A DNA stretch of 48,739 nt from Coprococcus sp. GTDB lineage: Bacteria > Bacillota > Clostridia > Lachnospirales > Lachnospiraceae. The stretch lies in the NCBI GenBank assembly GCA_017935345.1, contig JAGBHU010000049.1, positions 1-48,739 on the forward strand, in the 5' to 3' direction. The notes beneath the pieces were generated by a model that worked only from the letters and a program-made list of their open reading frames with translations, ran no database searches and was not told the DNA's origin. The translations under genes were made by a program, and so were the position numbers. How positions within the stretch are numbered: position 1 is the stretch's first letter; each line of letters begins with the position of its first letter. Below are positions 1 through 8,566 of this stretch, one piece after another.

Positions 1-1478
1 GTCGGGAACAGTAGTACATCCCTGATTGCGGCGCTGTCTGTAAGCAGCATGACAAGTCTGTCAATGCCGTAGCCGATACCACCTGTTGGCGGCATGCCGA
101 CCTCAAGGGCATTCAGGAAATCTTCATCCGTGTGATTGGCTTCCTCATCGCCTGCCGCAAATGCTTCATCCTGCTTTGCAAAACGCTCCCTCTGGTCGAT
201 TGGATCATTGAGCTCTGAGTATGCATTACACATCTCCCATGTGTTGATAAAGAGCTCAAAACGTTCTACCTTTTCAGAGTCATCAGGCTTCTTCTTGGTA
301 AGAGGAGAAACAGCCAGTGGATGATCCATAACGAATGTAGGCTGAATTAAATTGTCCTCACAGAACTCCTCAAAGAACAGATTAATAATATCGCCCTTTG
401 TGTGACGTTCTTCATATTCTACATGATGCTCGCGGGCCAACTGTTTTGCTTCTGCATCATCTGCCACTGTATCAAAATCAATTCCTGTATATTTCTTGAT
501 ACAGTCATTCATGGTAATTCTCTCAAATGGTTTTCCAAAATCAATCTCGATTCCATTGTATGTGATTTTTTCGGAACCGCATACTGTCTTTGCAAGATGG
601 CGGAACATATTTTCCGTTAAATCCATCATTCCATAATAATCTGTGTATGCCTGATAGAGCTCCATCAACGTAAACTCGGGGTTATGCCTTGTATCAACAC
701 CTTCGTTTCTGAAAACACGTCCAATCTCATAGACCTTTTCCAGTCCACCTACGATAAGTCGTTTCAGGTAAAGCTCCAGTGAGATTCTAAGCTTTACGTC
801 TTCATTCAGTGCATTGTAATGTGTTTCAAATGGTCTCGCTGCTGCACCTCCTGCATTGGAAACAAGCATCGGAGTCTCAACCTCAAGGAAGCCCTGGTTA
901 TCGAGCCATCTTCTAATTTCACTGATTATCTTTGAACGTGTAATAAAGGTCTTCTTGGAGTCCTCGTTCATAATCAGATCTACATATCTCTGTCTGTATC
1001 TTACATCTGTGTCTGTAAGGCCATGGAACTTCTCAGGAAGTATCTGAAGGCTTTTTGCCAGCAGCGTGATGCTTGTAACATGGATGGAGATTTCACCCAT
1101 TTTCGTTGTAAACACGCTTCCCTTTACGCCCACAATATCGCCGATATCCATTTTCTTAAATGCCTTGTATGGTTCTTCGCCAACTTCATCTCTTGCAACA
1201 TAGCACTGGATATTTCCTGAAATATCCATCACATTACAAAATGAAGCCTTACCCATAACACGCTTGGCCATCAGTCTTCCGGCAATGCTTACAGTCTTGC
1301 CCTCATATGCATCATACTGCTCCTTGCAGTCATTTGCGTGGGTATCTACATCATACTTTGTAATCTGAAATGGGTCATTTCCCTCTGCCTGAAGGTTTGC
1401 CAGCTTCTCGCGTCTTACCTTTCTAAGCTGATTCAAATCCTGTACTTTTTCCTGATTGTTCTTGTTCTGCTCTGCCAT
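1..1478 (-). CDS. lysS: lysyl-tRNA synthetase, class II (C-terminus cut by window edge)
   Basis: Charges tRNA-Lys with lysine in the cytoplasm. The open frame runs from an ATG at 1478 off the left edge, about 492 residues. The order is a short basic N-terminal helix, an OB-fold anticodon-binding domain (with GKTVSIAGRLMAKRVMGKASF), then the class II catalytic core. Motif 2 is visible as FRNEGVDTRHNPEFT and motif 3 as GGIGYGIDRLVMLLTD near the visible end. The frame ends at VLLFP, where bacterial LysS usually has only a few residues left, so very little is missing. The start lies 1 nt after the greA stop codon, so the gene is probably co-transcribed and translationally coupled with greA, a common greA-lysS arrangement in Firmicutes. 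Identification rests on clear class II LysS motifs. Confidence 0.96.
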   Translation of the reverse strand, partial: MAEQNKNNQEKVQDLNQLRKVRREKLANLQAEGNDPFQITKYDVDTHANDCKEQYDAYEGKTVSIAGRLMAKRVMGKASFCNVMDISGNIQCYVARDEVGEEPYKAFKKMDIGDIVGVKGSVFTTKMGEISIHVTSITLLAKSLQILPEKFHGLTDTDVRYRQRYVDLIMNEDSKKTFITRSKIISEIRRWLDNQGFLEVETPMLVSNAGGAAARPFETHYNALNEDVKLRISLELYLKRLIVGGLEKVYEIGRVFRNEGVDTRHNPEFTLMELYQAYTDYYGMMDLTENMFRHLAKTVCGSEKITYNGIEIDFGKPFERITMNDCIKKYTGIDFDTVADDAEAKQLAREHHVEYEERHTKGDIINLFFEEFCEDNLIQPTFVMDHPLAVSPLTKKKPDDSEKVERFELFINTWEMCNAYSELNDPIDQRERFAKQDEAFAAGDEEANHTDEDFLNALEVGMPPTGGIGYGIDRLVMLLTDSAAIRDVLLFP

Positions 1479-1479
1479 C

Positions 1480-1965
1480 TTACTGCTCCTGTCTCTTAAT
1501 ATCAAGGATTCTGTATTTAAACTCTCCATCAGGAGCCTCAACGGTTACTTCCTCTCCTACACGGGCTCCCTTTAATGCAACACCAACCGGTGATTCATCA
1601 GATATTCTGTTATTCATAATATCTGCCTGTGTTGAGCCAACGATATCATACACGATTTCCTCGTCAAATTCATAGTCAAATACCGTAACGGTACAGCCGA
1701 TACCTACAACTTCTGTATCGACCTCATCCTCGTCTACTACCTCAACATTTTTCAGAATTGCCTCTAACTGTTCAATTCTGCTCTCTATATCTCTCTGCTC
1801 ATCCTTGGCAGCATCATATTCTGCATTCTCTGATAAGTCACCCTGTTCTCTGGCTTCTTTTATCTTAGCAGCTATCTCTCTACGTCTGTTTACCTTTAAA
1901 TCCTGTAACTCTTCCTCAATTTTTTTAAGTCCTGAATAAGTAACTACCTGTTTTTTATCAGCCAT
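1480..1965 (-). CDS. greA: transcription elongation factor GreA
   Basis: Rescues backtracked RNA polymerase by stimulating cleavage of the transcript 3' end through the secondary channel. The 161-residue length matches the family (about 158). The N-terminal coiled coil (residues 10-77) carries the acidic tip signature, seen as LSENAEYDAAKDEQ, and the C-terminal FKBP-like globular domain contains the conserved ISDESPVGVALKGARVGEEV. A strong AGGAGG lies 9 nt upstream of the ATG. It is the first gene of a greA-lysS pair, driven by the consensus promoter at 2025-2053. Nothing unusual is seen. Confidence 0.97.
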   Translation of the reverse strand: MADKKQVVTYSGLKKIEEELQDLKVNRRREIAAKIKEAREQGDLSENAEYDAAKDEQRDIESRIEQLEAILKNVEVVDEDEVDTEVVGIGCTVTVFDYEFDEEIVYDIVGSTQADIMNNRISDESPVGVALKGARVGEEVTVEAPDGEFKYRILDIKRQEQ

Positions 1966-2024
1966 GACTGACTACCTCCTCAAAAATATAGATGCCACGC
2001 ATATATTCCCGCATAGCACGTCTC

Positions 2025-2053
2025 ATTATATTCCAGTTTTTATACAATGTCAA
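2025..2053 (-). promoter_or_regulatory. Sigma-A promoter of greA-lysS
   Basis: On the minus strand a perfect TTGACA (2048-2053) is followed after exactly 17 nt by a perfect TATAAT (2025-2030), about 60 nt upstream of the greA start. Both hexamers match the housekeeping sigma consensus. Confidence 0.8.
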
Positions 2054-2104
2054 ACAAATCTGCTTCCACAAATATGAAATATGAAAAACATCCGCATCCA
2101 TTAA

Positions 2105-2139
2105 AAAAGCAAAAAAGTCCCTGAATCATCAAGGACTTT
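2105..2139 (-). terminator. Rho-independent terminator after tRNA-Leu
   Basis: Read on the minus strand, AAAGTCC...GGACTTT forms a stem (2133-2139 with 2114-2120), extended by TGA/TCA around a 4-nt loop. A T-rich tract follows at once. It lies 15 nt beyond the tRNA 3' end. Confidence 0.75.
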
Positions 2140-2153
2140 CTTTAAACCGATAC

Positions 2154-2237
2154 TGCGGAAGATGGGACTTGAACCCACACGGTATTGCTACCACAGGCAC
2201 CTGAAGCCTGCGCGTCTGCCAATTCCGCCACTTCCGC
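2154..2237 (-). tRNA. tRNA-Leu (anticodon CAG)
   Basis: An 84-nt cloverleaf reads from 2237 down to 2154. The acceptor stem GCGGAAG pairs with CTTCCGC, with A as discriminator. The anticodon stem CAGGC/GCCTG encloses loop TTCAGGT, giving anticodon CAG (codon CUG). The T-loop GGTTCAAGTCC is canonical. The extra arm (TGGTAGCAATACCG) is long, as expected of a class II tRNA such as Leu. The 3' CCA is not encoded. It has its own promoter at 2265-2293 and a terminator. Confidence 0.95.
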
Positions 2238-2264
2238 ATTTGTGTTCCTAAACAGAACGCTAAT

Positions 2265-2293
2265 ATCATAAACTTTTTATTACACAATGTCAA
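2265..2293 (-). promoter_or_regulatory. Promoter of tRNA-Leu
   Basis: On the minus strand a perfect TTGACA (2288-2293), a 17-nt spacer and TATGAT (2265-2270) end about 28 nt before the mature tRNA 5' end. The spacing and strength suit a stable-RNA promoter. Confidence 0.78.
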
Positions 2294-2370
2294 CCTTTTT
2301 ATTTTAATATGACAAATTAGAATCGAACTATTTTGAAACCGCAGTGCAACTCCCATGCATCACATACTGA

Positions 2371-4533
2371 TTACTTTGTAATCTTCACGGACTTTACCTT
2401 TGATACATCCGAATACATTTTAATTCCTGCATCATTAACACATATTGCTTTAATCTTATAATAATATGTAGTGTTCTTTAACCCGGAACCGGTATAGCTG
2501 TTCTTTCCCGAAATTGTCCCTACCTGCTTATAAGGACCATCTTTTGCCGTTGCTCTGTAAATAACATACTCCGTTGCATATTCCTGTTTTTTCCATGTAA
2601 TTACCACCTTCTGTTGCGATATATTGGCAATATCTTTTATCACAGGCTTTGCAAGTTTATGATTATATACAGTCGATACCTGCTGACTGTTTTCTGCACA
2701 TATTTCTCCTGTAGCAGAGGCAATAACCTGATATGTATAATTAATTCCGGGCGTCATATTTTTATCATCACAAAAATTTTTGTCAGTTACCGCAATCGTA
2801 ACCGCATTACCTGTCGGTGCAGAACGAACCACCGTATATTCGTTGGCTCCTGACACTTGATTCCACGTTATTCTTGCTGTCCGGCTATTCTTCCTTTTAA
2901 CTGAAACGCCTGTTACCTCCGGCAGACTTGTTATATCATAAATATAGCTATATTCTCCTACATTTTTACCTTTATACGCCGCAACTCTTACATAACCGTA
3001 CTTTTCTCCATTCGCAGTAATCACATTTGCCAATCTGTATGCGGTAAGCTTATTATTTGTAATTTTCTTTACCTGAACCAATCTTCCTTTTTTATAACTG
3101 AATGCCTGTACGATATAGCCGTCTGCACCGTATACTCTATCCCATGTCAGTTTACTGTAAAGTGTCAGGCTTCTGCCATTCGCGCCAAGCTTAGAGCTTT
3201 TTCCTGAAACTCTGAGATTAGAAAGAGCCTTATAACCCATAACTAACGCAGTTGAATCCTTCACATAACATTCCACAGCACCTTTTTTCTTCTTTACCGC
3301 TTTAACGATGACTTGGTAATTTCCTGCTTTATCCAATTTTTTCACAACGACTTTTGTATTCTTTATCTGCCTGATTTTTCTATAAATTCCGGCAGAATCA
3401 TCTTCATCCTTAATATAAACATCATATGCCGATGCACCCGGAACCCTGTTCCATGTAATCGTTGCTGATGTTACCCCCGATTGGGCTACATTGATACGAA
3501 GCTTTCCCAAAGCAGTCGTTATCTTCCCGGCACCTGATGCCTTTCCCTGTATAAAAGATTTTTCCGTCACATCATAATAGACAGGTCTCACTTTATAATA
3601 ATAAGTAACGCCCTGCTTTGTACTCTTATCTACATAGTAAGTATCGGCAGTTTCTTTAATCAACTGATAACCACTATTTTTCTTTGTAGAACGATATACC
3701 TTAAAAGAGCTTGCAAAACCATACTCCGATATTGTTATCCCGACGCCCTCATCCGTATATGATAATGTTATCTCCGGCTTAGGAAGAGACACTTTGGCTT
3801 TTACAACGGGAGAAAAATCTCCCTTTACCGCATTCATAATGTATAATGAATCAACATCACTTACAGGTCTGAACTTGTAATAGTATACCTGACCAGCCTT
3901 TACATCATAATCCTCATAGCTGATTAAATTTTTTCCGGCTGTTTCTCCTACTTTTTTAAATTTTGCCTTAGCACTTCCCGTAGCTCTATAAACCTGATAT
4001 GTAATATATTCTTCCGACTGCACGTCCGTAAGCGGATAAGTGATTATTGCATTTGGCACATTATATCCTGTCGTCTGATACATATCATCGTAGTAAGTCT
4101 CACTCAAAATAGTTATTTCCGCATTTTTACCATATGTTGAAAACGGTATCGTCTGTTTTGACTCTTTTGTTACAGCTACACAACCATCAGCATCATACAG
4201 AACCAGCTTAAATGTATAAGATGCACCTGTAATCATCTCATCAAAAGTTCTCATAACATGATAGCTGTTCAGTTCTGCGCTTTTATTTTCCCTATACCAC
4301 AATATACCGTTAACGTATATGTCGTAGCCTGCACCTGTTCCTTTCAGATACACATATGCACTTTGTTCCTGACCATTTATATCCACATGGAAATCTTCTA
4401 CATTTGCACTTTTGTCAATTTCCTGTTCTGCCGCACTGACAGAATTCATAGTCGCCGCACACCCGAAATAAACGCATATCAAACCGATACCCACAAGCAC
4501 AGCCGAAATCATGTACAATGCCTTTCTCATCAT
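2371..4533 (-). CDS. Secreted multi-domain fibronectin-III-like surface protein (paralog A)
   Basis: A 720-residue exported protein. The N-terminus (MMRKALYMISAVLVGIGLIC) is a hydrophobic signal or anchor segment ending near residue 35. The first module (about 50-125) contains YDIYVNGILWYRE and SYTFKLVLYDADG. The rest is a string of roughly 90-residue beta-sandwich repeats, each with a W-x-x-V-x-G-A-x-x-Y start and a TYYYKV(K/R) end, which are typical fibronectin-III strand patterns. No enzyme motif, LPxTG or S-layer domain is visible. It aligns module by module with the neighbour at 4743-7154, which adds an acidic spacer, so the pair looks like a gene duplication. A role in surface adhesion or as a structural envelope component is inferred. 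AAAGGCGG serves as ribosome binding site upstream of two adjacent ATG codons. Confidence 0.75.
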   Translation of the reverse strand: MMRKALYMISAVLVGIGLICVYFGCAATMNSVSAAEQEIDKSANVEDFHVDINGQEQSAYVYLKGTGAGYDIYVNGILWYRENKSAELNSYHVMRTFDEMITGASYTFKLVLYDADGCVAVTKESKQTIPFSTYGKNAEITILSETYYDDMYQTTGYNVPNAIITYPLTDVQSEEYITYQVYRATGSAKAKFKKVGETAGKNLISYEDYDVKAGQVYYYKFRPVSDVDSLYIMNAVKGDFSPVVKAKVSLPKPEITLSYTDEGVGITISEYGFASSFKVYRSTKKNSGYQLIKETADTYYVDKSTKQGVTYYYKVRPVYYDVTEKSFIQGKASGAGKITTALGKLRINVAQSGVTSATITWNRVPGASAYDVYIKDEDDSAGIYRKIRQIKNTKVVVKKLDKAGNYQVIVKAVKKKKGAVECYVKDSTALVMGYKALSNLRVSGKSSKLGANGRSLTLYSKLTWDRVYGADGYIVQAFSYKKGRLVQVKKITNNKLTAYRLANVITANGEKYGYVRVAAYKGKNVGEYSYIYDITSLPEVTGVSVKRKNSRTARITWNQVSGANEYTVVRSAPTGNAVTIAVTDKNFCDDKNMTPGINYTYQVIASATGEICAENSQQVSTVYNHKLAKPVIKDIANISQQKVVITWKKQEYATEYVIYRATAKDGPYKQVGTISGKNSYTGSGLKNTTYYYKIKAICVNDAGIKMYSDVSKVKSVKITK

Positions 4534-4683
4534 ATATTTACCGCCTTTCTCAAAACCTCAAAACCCCTGATAATATGTAATTATACCATTTTCCGACTGC
4601 CATGTCATCTTAATCCTATCGTCCAAGACACCGTATGTTGTCCGAAATAACCCGTTTTATAATTTCTAATATCTGTATAAGAA

Positions 4684-4712
4684 AAAGGATACCACGATAT
4701 GTGATATCCTTT
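4684..4712 (-). terminator. Terminator of the 4743-7154 surface-protein gene
   Basis: On the minus strand an 8-bp stem AAAGGATA/TATCCTTT, extended by 3 bp after one mismatch around a 5-nt loop, runs into TTTTT. It lies about 30 nt beyond the stop of the upstream gene and before the paralog, so the two surface-protein genes are probably separate transcripts. Confidence 0.65.
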
Positions 4713-4742
4713 GACCAAATGATTGTTTTAACTCCAATATTT

Positions 4743-7154
4743 TTATTTACGAATCTTTACCGATTTTGCTTTTGATGCCTTTGAAGTAACTGTAAGTCCT
4801 GCATCATTTACAGCCTGTACTACTACCTTATAGTAATAAGTCTTACCCTTTGAAACTTTCTTATCTTTATAGGAAGTCTTGCCTGATGCCACAGTAGCTA
4901 CCTTCTTATATGTTCCGTTCTTTGAAGTTGAACGATATACAATGTACTTTGTAGCATATGCTGATTTCTTCCATGATATTACAGCCGTCTTTTTTGCAGA
5001 GTTCTTGACAGAACTGATACTTGGTGCTGAAAGTGCATGGTTATATGCATTAAATGTTTCATCACCACCATATATATTGAACTTACTGTTATATGCTTTT
5101 ACGGTATATGTATAATTAACTCCCGGTGTCACATAACTGTCTACAAATGATGTCCCCTTTGTTGTTCCTACAAGAACTCTGTTGCCTGTCGGTGTTGTCT
5201 TATAAATATTATAACCTTCTGCACCTGCCATCTTCCTCCATGATACAGATACACTTGTAGCATTCTTCTTCTTTACCTTTACTCCTGCAACGGAAGGAAA
5301 ACTATTCAAATCATAACATGTATTTCCATATGCCTGAAGCTTTCCTTTATATGGTGTAACTCTTACCTGACTATACTTTGCACCTGAAGCTGTTATTGGA
5401 TTGACTAACTTGTATGATGTCGTAGTATATTTTGTTATTTTCTTTACCGTAACAAACTTTTGCTTTGCATTGTCGTATGCCTCTACGATATATCCCTTAG
5501 CACCATATATCTTCTCCCACTTAATGGTTGAAGTAATCGTCAATGTCTTACCATCCTTGCTTAACTTTGATGTTTTCTTGGCAATATAAAGATTGTTAAT
5601 ACCATGGAAGCCCATCTGAATGCTTCTGGCTGAGCTTTCATAATATTTAACCGTACTTCCGGATTTCTTGCAGGCCTTCACTACAAATGAATATGCACCT
5701 GTTTTGCTAAGTCCTTTTGCTACATATTTTAATCCGTTTGTTGTTAAAACCTTTCTATATGCATCACCTGCATAGTCTTCGCTCTTCATCCATACCTCAT
5801 ATGAATTTGCACCCGGAACCTTGTCCCATGTAAGCGTTGCTTTTGTTGCTGCTGTCTGTTCGATATTTGCATTAATATATCCGAGAATCAGCTTTACTCC
5901 CTTTGTCTCGCTATACTTGCCTGTATATGTTTTCTTTGAGGCAATATCATAATATATAGGCTTTACTTTATAGTAATATGTACTGCCACCCTTTACGCTC
6001 TTGTCCAAATAATATGTATCTGATGTTGTTGCAATTTTCTTAAAGCCCTTCTTTGCATTTGTTGAACGATAGATTTCAAATGCACTTGAAAATGAGTAGT
6101 AGTCCATGGATACCCCTACACCTTCACTGGTATAATTCAGGTACACTTCTGTTGAAGGCGAAGAAACATTTACTGCTATTGGAGATGACATGCTTCCCTT
6201 TACAGCGGTCTTTACATATGCATCTGTTTCTGAAACAGGACAGAACTTATAAAAATACTTCTTACCCGGAACTACTGTATAATCTGAATAAGAAACCGTA
6301 GATGATGATGTAACTGTATTAAGCTTTGTATACGCATTGGAAGCCTTACCCTCTGCTCTGTAGACCTCATATGTGATAGAAGCGTAACCCGCACCCTCTG
6401 CTCTAGGCTGTGATACATATACATACGGGCGCTGATATCCCGTAGTATGTCCCTGCTTATCATAATATGTTGTTCCGTATACATCACTATACGCACCGGT
6501 CTTACTAAATCCCGGGAAATTAAGCTTCTTTGTAACCGTTTTTGTCGCTTTCACAGCACCGGTCTCATCACATGCATCCAGCTTAAATGTATAGGATGCT
6601 CCATAAATCATGGTAAAACCTTCATAAAAATTAAAGCTGCCTCCCCATTCTGAGCCGGTACCTTCCTTAAACAAGACATTATTGATATACATTTTGTAAG
6701 AAGCCGCCGTACCGTATGCATTAATTCCCGTATAGGAATCACCGTAATTATCTACAGTAAAATTGTCAATCTTGATTTCAAGCTCCGCAGCAAGCTCTGC
6801 GTCAGCAGACGCTTCAGCTGCTTCCGTATTTGTTTCCTCAGATACATTGACAGCTTCTGTAGTTTCTTCCGCAACTTCCTCTGTTACCGCCTCAGTGACT
6901 TCTTCCGTAACTTCTTCTGTCACCGCCTCAACGACTTCCGTTGCTTCTTCGGTAATAGCCTCTGTCATCGTCTCATCAGCTGCTTCCGTAGCATCCTCTG
7001 TCACCTCTTCGTCGGTGGCTTCCGTCGCTATTTCAGTCGTATAATTGTAATCATCGGCTGACTCTGTAGCTGCAAGCGCAGTCCCGGCTTCGCCAAGTAT
7101 CATGGCACCGGCTAAAACTGCACAAAATAATTTCTTTGCAATGTTTTTTTTCAT
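4743..7154 (-). CDS. Secreted multi-domain fibronectin-III-like surface protein (paralog B, with Thr/Glu spacer)
   Basis: An 803-residue exported protein. It has a classical signal peptide (MKKNIAKKLFCAVLAGAMIL, with probable cleavage after TALA near residue 29). A Thr/Glu-rich low-complexity spacer follows (about 39-113, units like TEEVTEAV), then an N-terminal beta module (YKMYINNVLFKEG; SYTFKLDACDETG) and five or six fibronectin-III-like repeats ending in a Lys-rich tail. Recurring signatures are WxKxxGAxxY and TYYYKV, for example GVNYTYTVKAYN. The acidic spacer resembles wall-spanning stalks of Gram-positive surface proteins, but no sortase signal is visible. The C-terminal repeats may therefore bind the wall non-covalently, which is inference. 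The ribosome binding site GGAGGGAG precedes the ATG by 8 nt. Its closest visible relative is paralog A at 2371-4533. Confidence 0.76.
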   Translation of the reverse strand: MKKNIAKKLFCAVLAGAMILGEAGTALAATESADDYNYTTEIATEATDEEVTEDATEAADETMTEAITEEATEVVEAVTEEVTEEVTEAVTEEVAEETTEAVNVSEETNTEAAEASADAELAAELEIKIDNFTVDNYGDSYTGINAYGTAASYKMYINNVLFKEGTGSEWGGSFNFYEGFTMIYGASYTFKLDACDETGAVKATKTVTKKLNFPGFSKTGAYSDVYGTTYYDKQGHTTGYQRPYVYVSQPRAEGAGYASITYEVYRAEGKASNAYTKLNTVTSSSTVSYSDYTVVPGKKYFYKFCPVSETDAYVKTAVKGSMSSPIAVNVSSPSTEVYLNYTSEGVGVSMDYYSFSSAFEIYRSTNAKKGFKKIATTSDTYYLDKSVKGGSTYYYKVKPIYYDIASKKTYTGKYSETKGVKLILGYINANIEQTAATKATLTWDKVPGANSYEVWMKSEDYAGDAYRKVLTTNGLKYVAKGLSKTGAYSFVVKACKKSGSTVKYYESSARSIQMGFHGINNLYIAKKTSKLSKDGKTLTITSTIKWEKIYGAKGYIVEAYDNAKQKFVTVKKITKYTTTSYKLVNPITASGAKYSQVRVTPYKGKLQAYGNTCYDLNSFPSVAGVKVKKKNATSVSVSWRKMAGAEGYNIYKTTPTGNRVLVGTTKGTSFVDSYVTPGVNYTYTVKAYNSKFNIYGGDETFNAYNHALSAPSISSVKNSAKKTAVISWKKSAYATKYIVYRSTSKNGTYKKVATVASGKTSYKDKKVSKGKTYYYKVVVQAVNDAGLTVTSKASKAKSVKIRK
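6816..7040 (-). repeat. Low-complexity repeat encoding a Thr/Glu/Ala/Val spacer
   Basis: About 225 bp of imperfect short repeats (variants of GAAGAAGTCACTGAGGCGG on the minus strand) encode codons 39-113 of the surface protein. Period and phase vary but the frame is kept. Such tracts are prone to length change by slippage. Confidence 0.75.
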
Positions 7155-7299
7155 CCTGTTTCTCCCTCCATTATTATAAAAGATTCTTAATTATCACCTT
7201 TTATTTTAGATTACAAAAAATAATATGTCAATCAACTATTTGTATATATTGACCCACAAAAACGGTTATTGGCATTTTTTATTGGTTAATGTGCAAAAA

Positions 7300-7363
7300 A
7301 GAAAGACGCATCTGCATGTCACTGGCAATATTGCATGCCGGTGGTACCGCAAAACGTCTTTCT
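7300..7363 (-). terminator. Terminator of the lipoprotein pair
   Basis: On the minus strand a 9-bp stem AGAAAGACG/CGTCTTTCT encloses an inner GCATG/CATGC stem, and TTTTT follows. It lies about 60 nt beyond the stop at 7424. The enclosed region of about 45 nt is unusually large for a simple terminator. Confidence 0.6.
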
Positions 7364-7423
7364 CTTTATATAATATTATATTCCGAAGGAGTATCCTCTG
7401 CTGTCGGCTAAAATATAAATTTT

Positions 7424-8533
7424 TTACTCTTCGCTGACATTCTCCGTTGTTTCGCCCTCCTCAGTCGTCTCTAAGGAATCTACCTGAACAGCACTTTCCA
7501 TCAGATAATCCAGAACCTTTTCCTCTGTTGCATAGAAAAGCAGATCCTCCGCTGAATAATTCTCATTAATTTCCGCTTCATCCTCTATCTCATTCTTTTC
7601 CATCAACTCCTGCTTATAAGCCTGAATTTCCTCGTCCGTCGCCAACAGGTCTTCCTTCATGGCAATGGAACAGACAACGATTTTTTCCTTCATAACAGAT
7701 TCAACTGCCTCTGTTAAAAAGGCTATAAAATCAGGTTCATTTGTATATCCATAGAAATACATAAGATATGTCTGCAAATCAATTCCATAATTACCTGCAG
7801 CAGATGCCATATTATCAATAACCGCTTTTACATATTCCTGTACTTCATTCTCCGGATATTTTTCAAATTCGGTTTTATCAATAATTGCTTTTAATACGTT
7901 TGTCCGTTCCGTTTCGTCTGCACTGTCATTCTTCTCATTTTGCAACTCCTCTGTCAAATGCTCCGTATATGCATCCGTTGTGGTAAACTCTCCTTTTGTA
8001 GCCTTATTTACCAGTTCATCTGTATACTCAGGAACATTTGTAACCGATATATAATTAACCGTCACTTCAAACTCAGCATCCATACCGGCAACCTCGGCAT
8101 CTGAATAATCATCAGGATATGAAACCTTTATCGTCTTTGACGTACCCGGTGTCTCTCCGATAAGATTTGCATCAAATCCCTCGCCTAACGTATCTTCACC
8201 TATCGTAATTGTATAGGCGGTTTTGCTGTCATGCTCCGCGCCTGATATTTTCTCTACATAGTCAATATTTACCTTATCACCGTCTGCTATAGTGCTTGTC
8301 TTATCTTCTACAGTCTCGGAATTATCTTTACAGAAGCTTTCTACAGCATTATCGATATCCTCCTGTGATAACTCTCTTGATTCAGGAACATACTCAACAC
8401 CTGTATAATCTTTTACATCAGCACATTTCGCATATCTCTTAAATGTTCCTGTGGCACTTTTGCTACAGCCTGTAAGCAATCCCATGCAAAGCATCATTAC
8501 TGTACTAATTGTAATTATTTTTGTCTTCTTCAT
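7424..8533 (-). CDS. Lipoprotein with trigger-factor-like FKBP and C-terminal chaperone domains (second of pair)
   Basis: A 369-residue predicted lipoprotein; the lipobox LLTGC puts the lipidated Cys at 23. Residues 55-165 resemble the trigger-factor FKBP peptidyl-prolyl isomerase module (DGDKVNIDYVEKISG; ITIGEDTLGEGFDANLIGE; YPDDYSDAEVAGMDAEFEVT). The following 170 residues are helical and acidic, with YLMYFYGYTNEPDFIAFL and ending in LDYLMESAVQ, like the trigger-factor C-terminal arms. The N-terminal ribosome-binding domain of true trigger factor is absent. A role as an extracytoplasmic folding helper is inferred from family knowledge. The tail is Glu/Thr-rich. It lies 33 nt after its paralog (8567-9772), with GAAGGAGAAGG as ribosome binding site, and the two are probably one transcript. 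Confidence 0.78.
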   Translation of the reverse strand: MKKTKIITISTVMMLCMGLLTGCSKSATGTFKRYAKCADVKDYTGVEYVPESRELSQEDIDNAVESFCKDNSETVEDKTSTIADGDKVNIDYVEKISGAEHDSKTAYTITIGEDTLGEGFDANLIGETPGTSKTIKVSYPDDYSDAEVAGMDAEFEVTVNYISVTNVPEYTDELVNKATKGEFTTTDAYTEHLTEELQNEKNDSADETERTNVLKAIIDKTEFEKYPENEVQEYVKAVIDNMASAAGNYGIDLQTYLMYFYGYTNEPDFIAFLTEAVESVMKEKIVVCSIAMKEDLLATDEEIQAYKQELMEKNEIEDEAEINENYSAEDLLFYATEEKVLDYLMESAVQVDSLETTEEGETTENVSEE

Positions 8534-8566
8534 AACCTTCTCCTTCTATCAAAAGCAAACCGCAAA

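Noticed and set aside
2129-2356. A 75-residue minus-strand ORF
   Set aside because: It spans the tRNA-Leu gene and its promoter; the translated tRNA is not a protein.
6763-7044. A 93-residue plus-strand ORF rich in Ser/Ala/Val
   Set aside because: It is the antisense reading of the Thr/Glu repeat of the surface protein at 4743-7154, with no ribosome binding site or family pattern.
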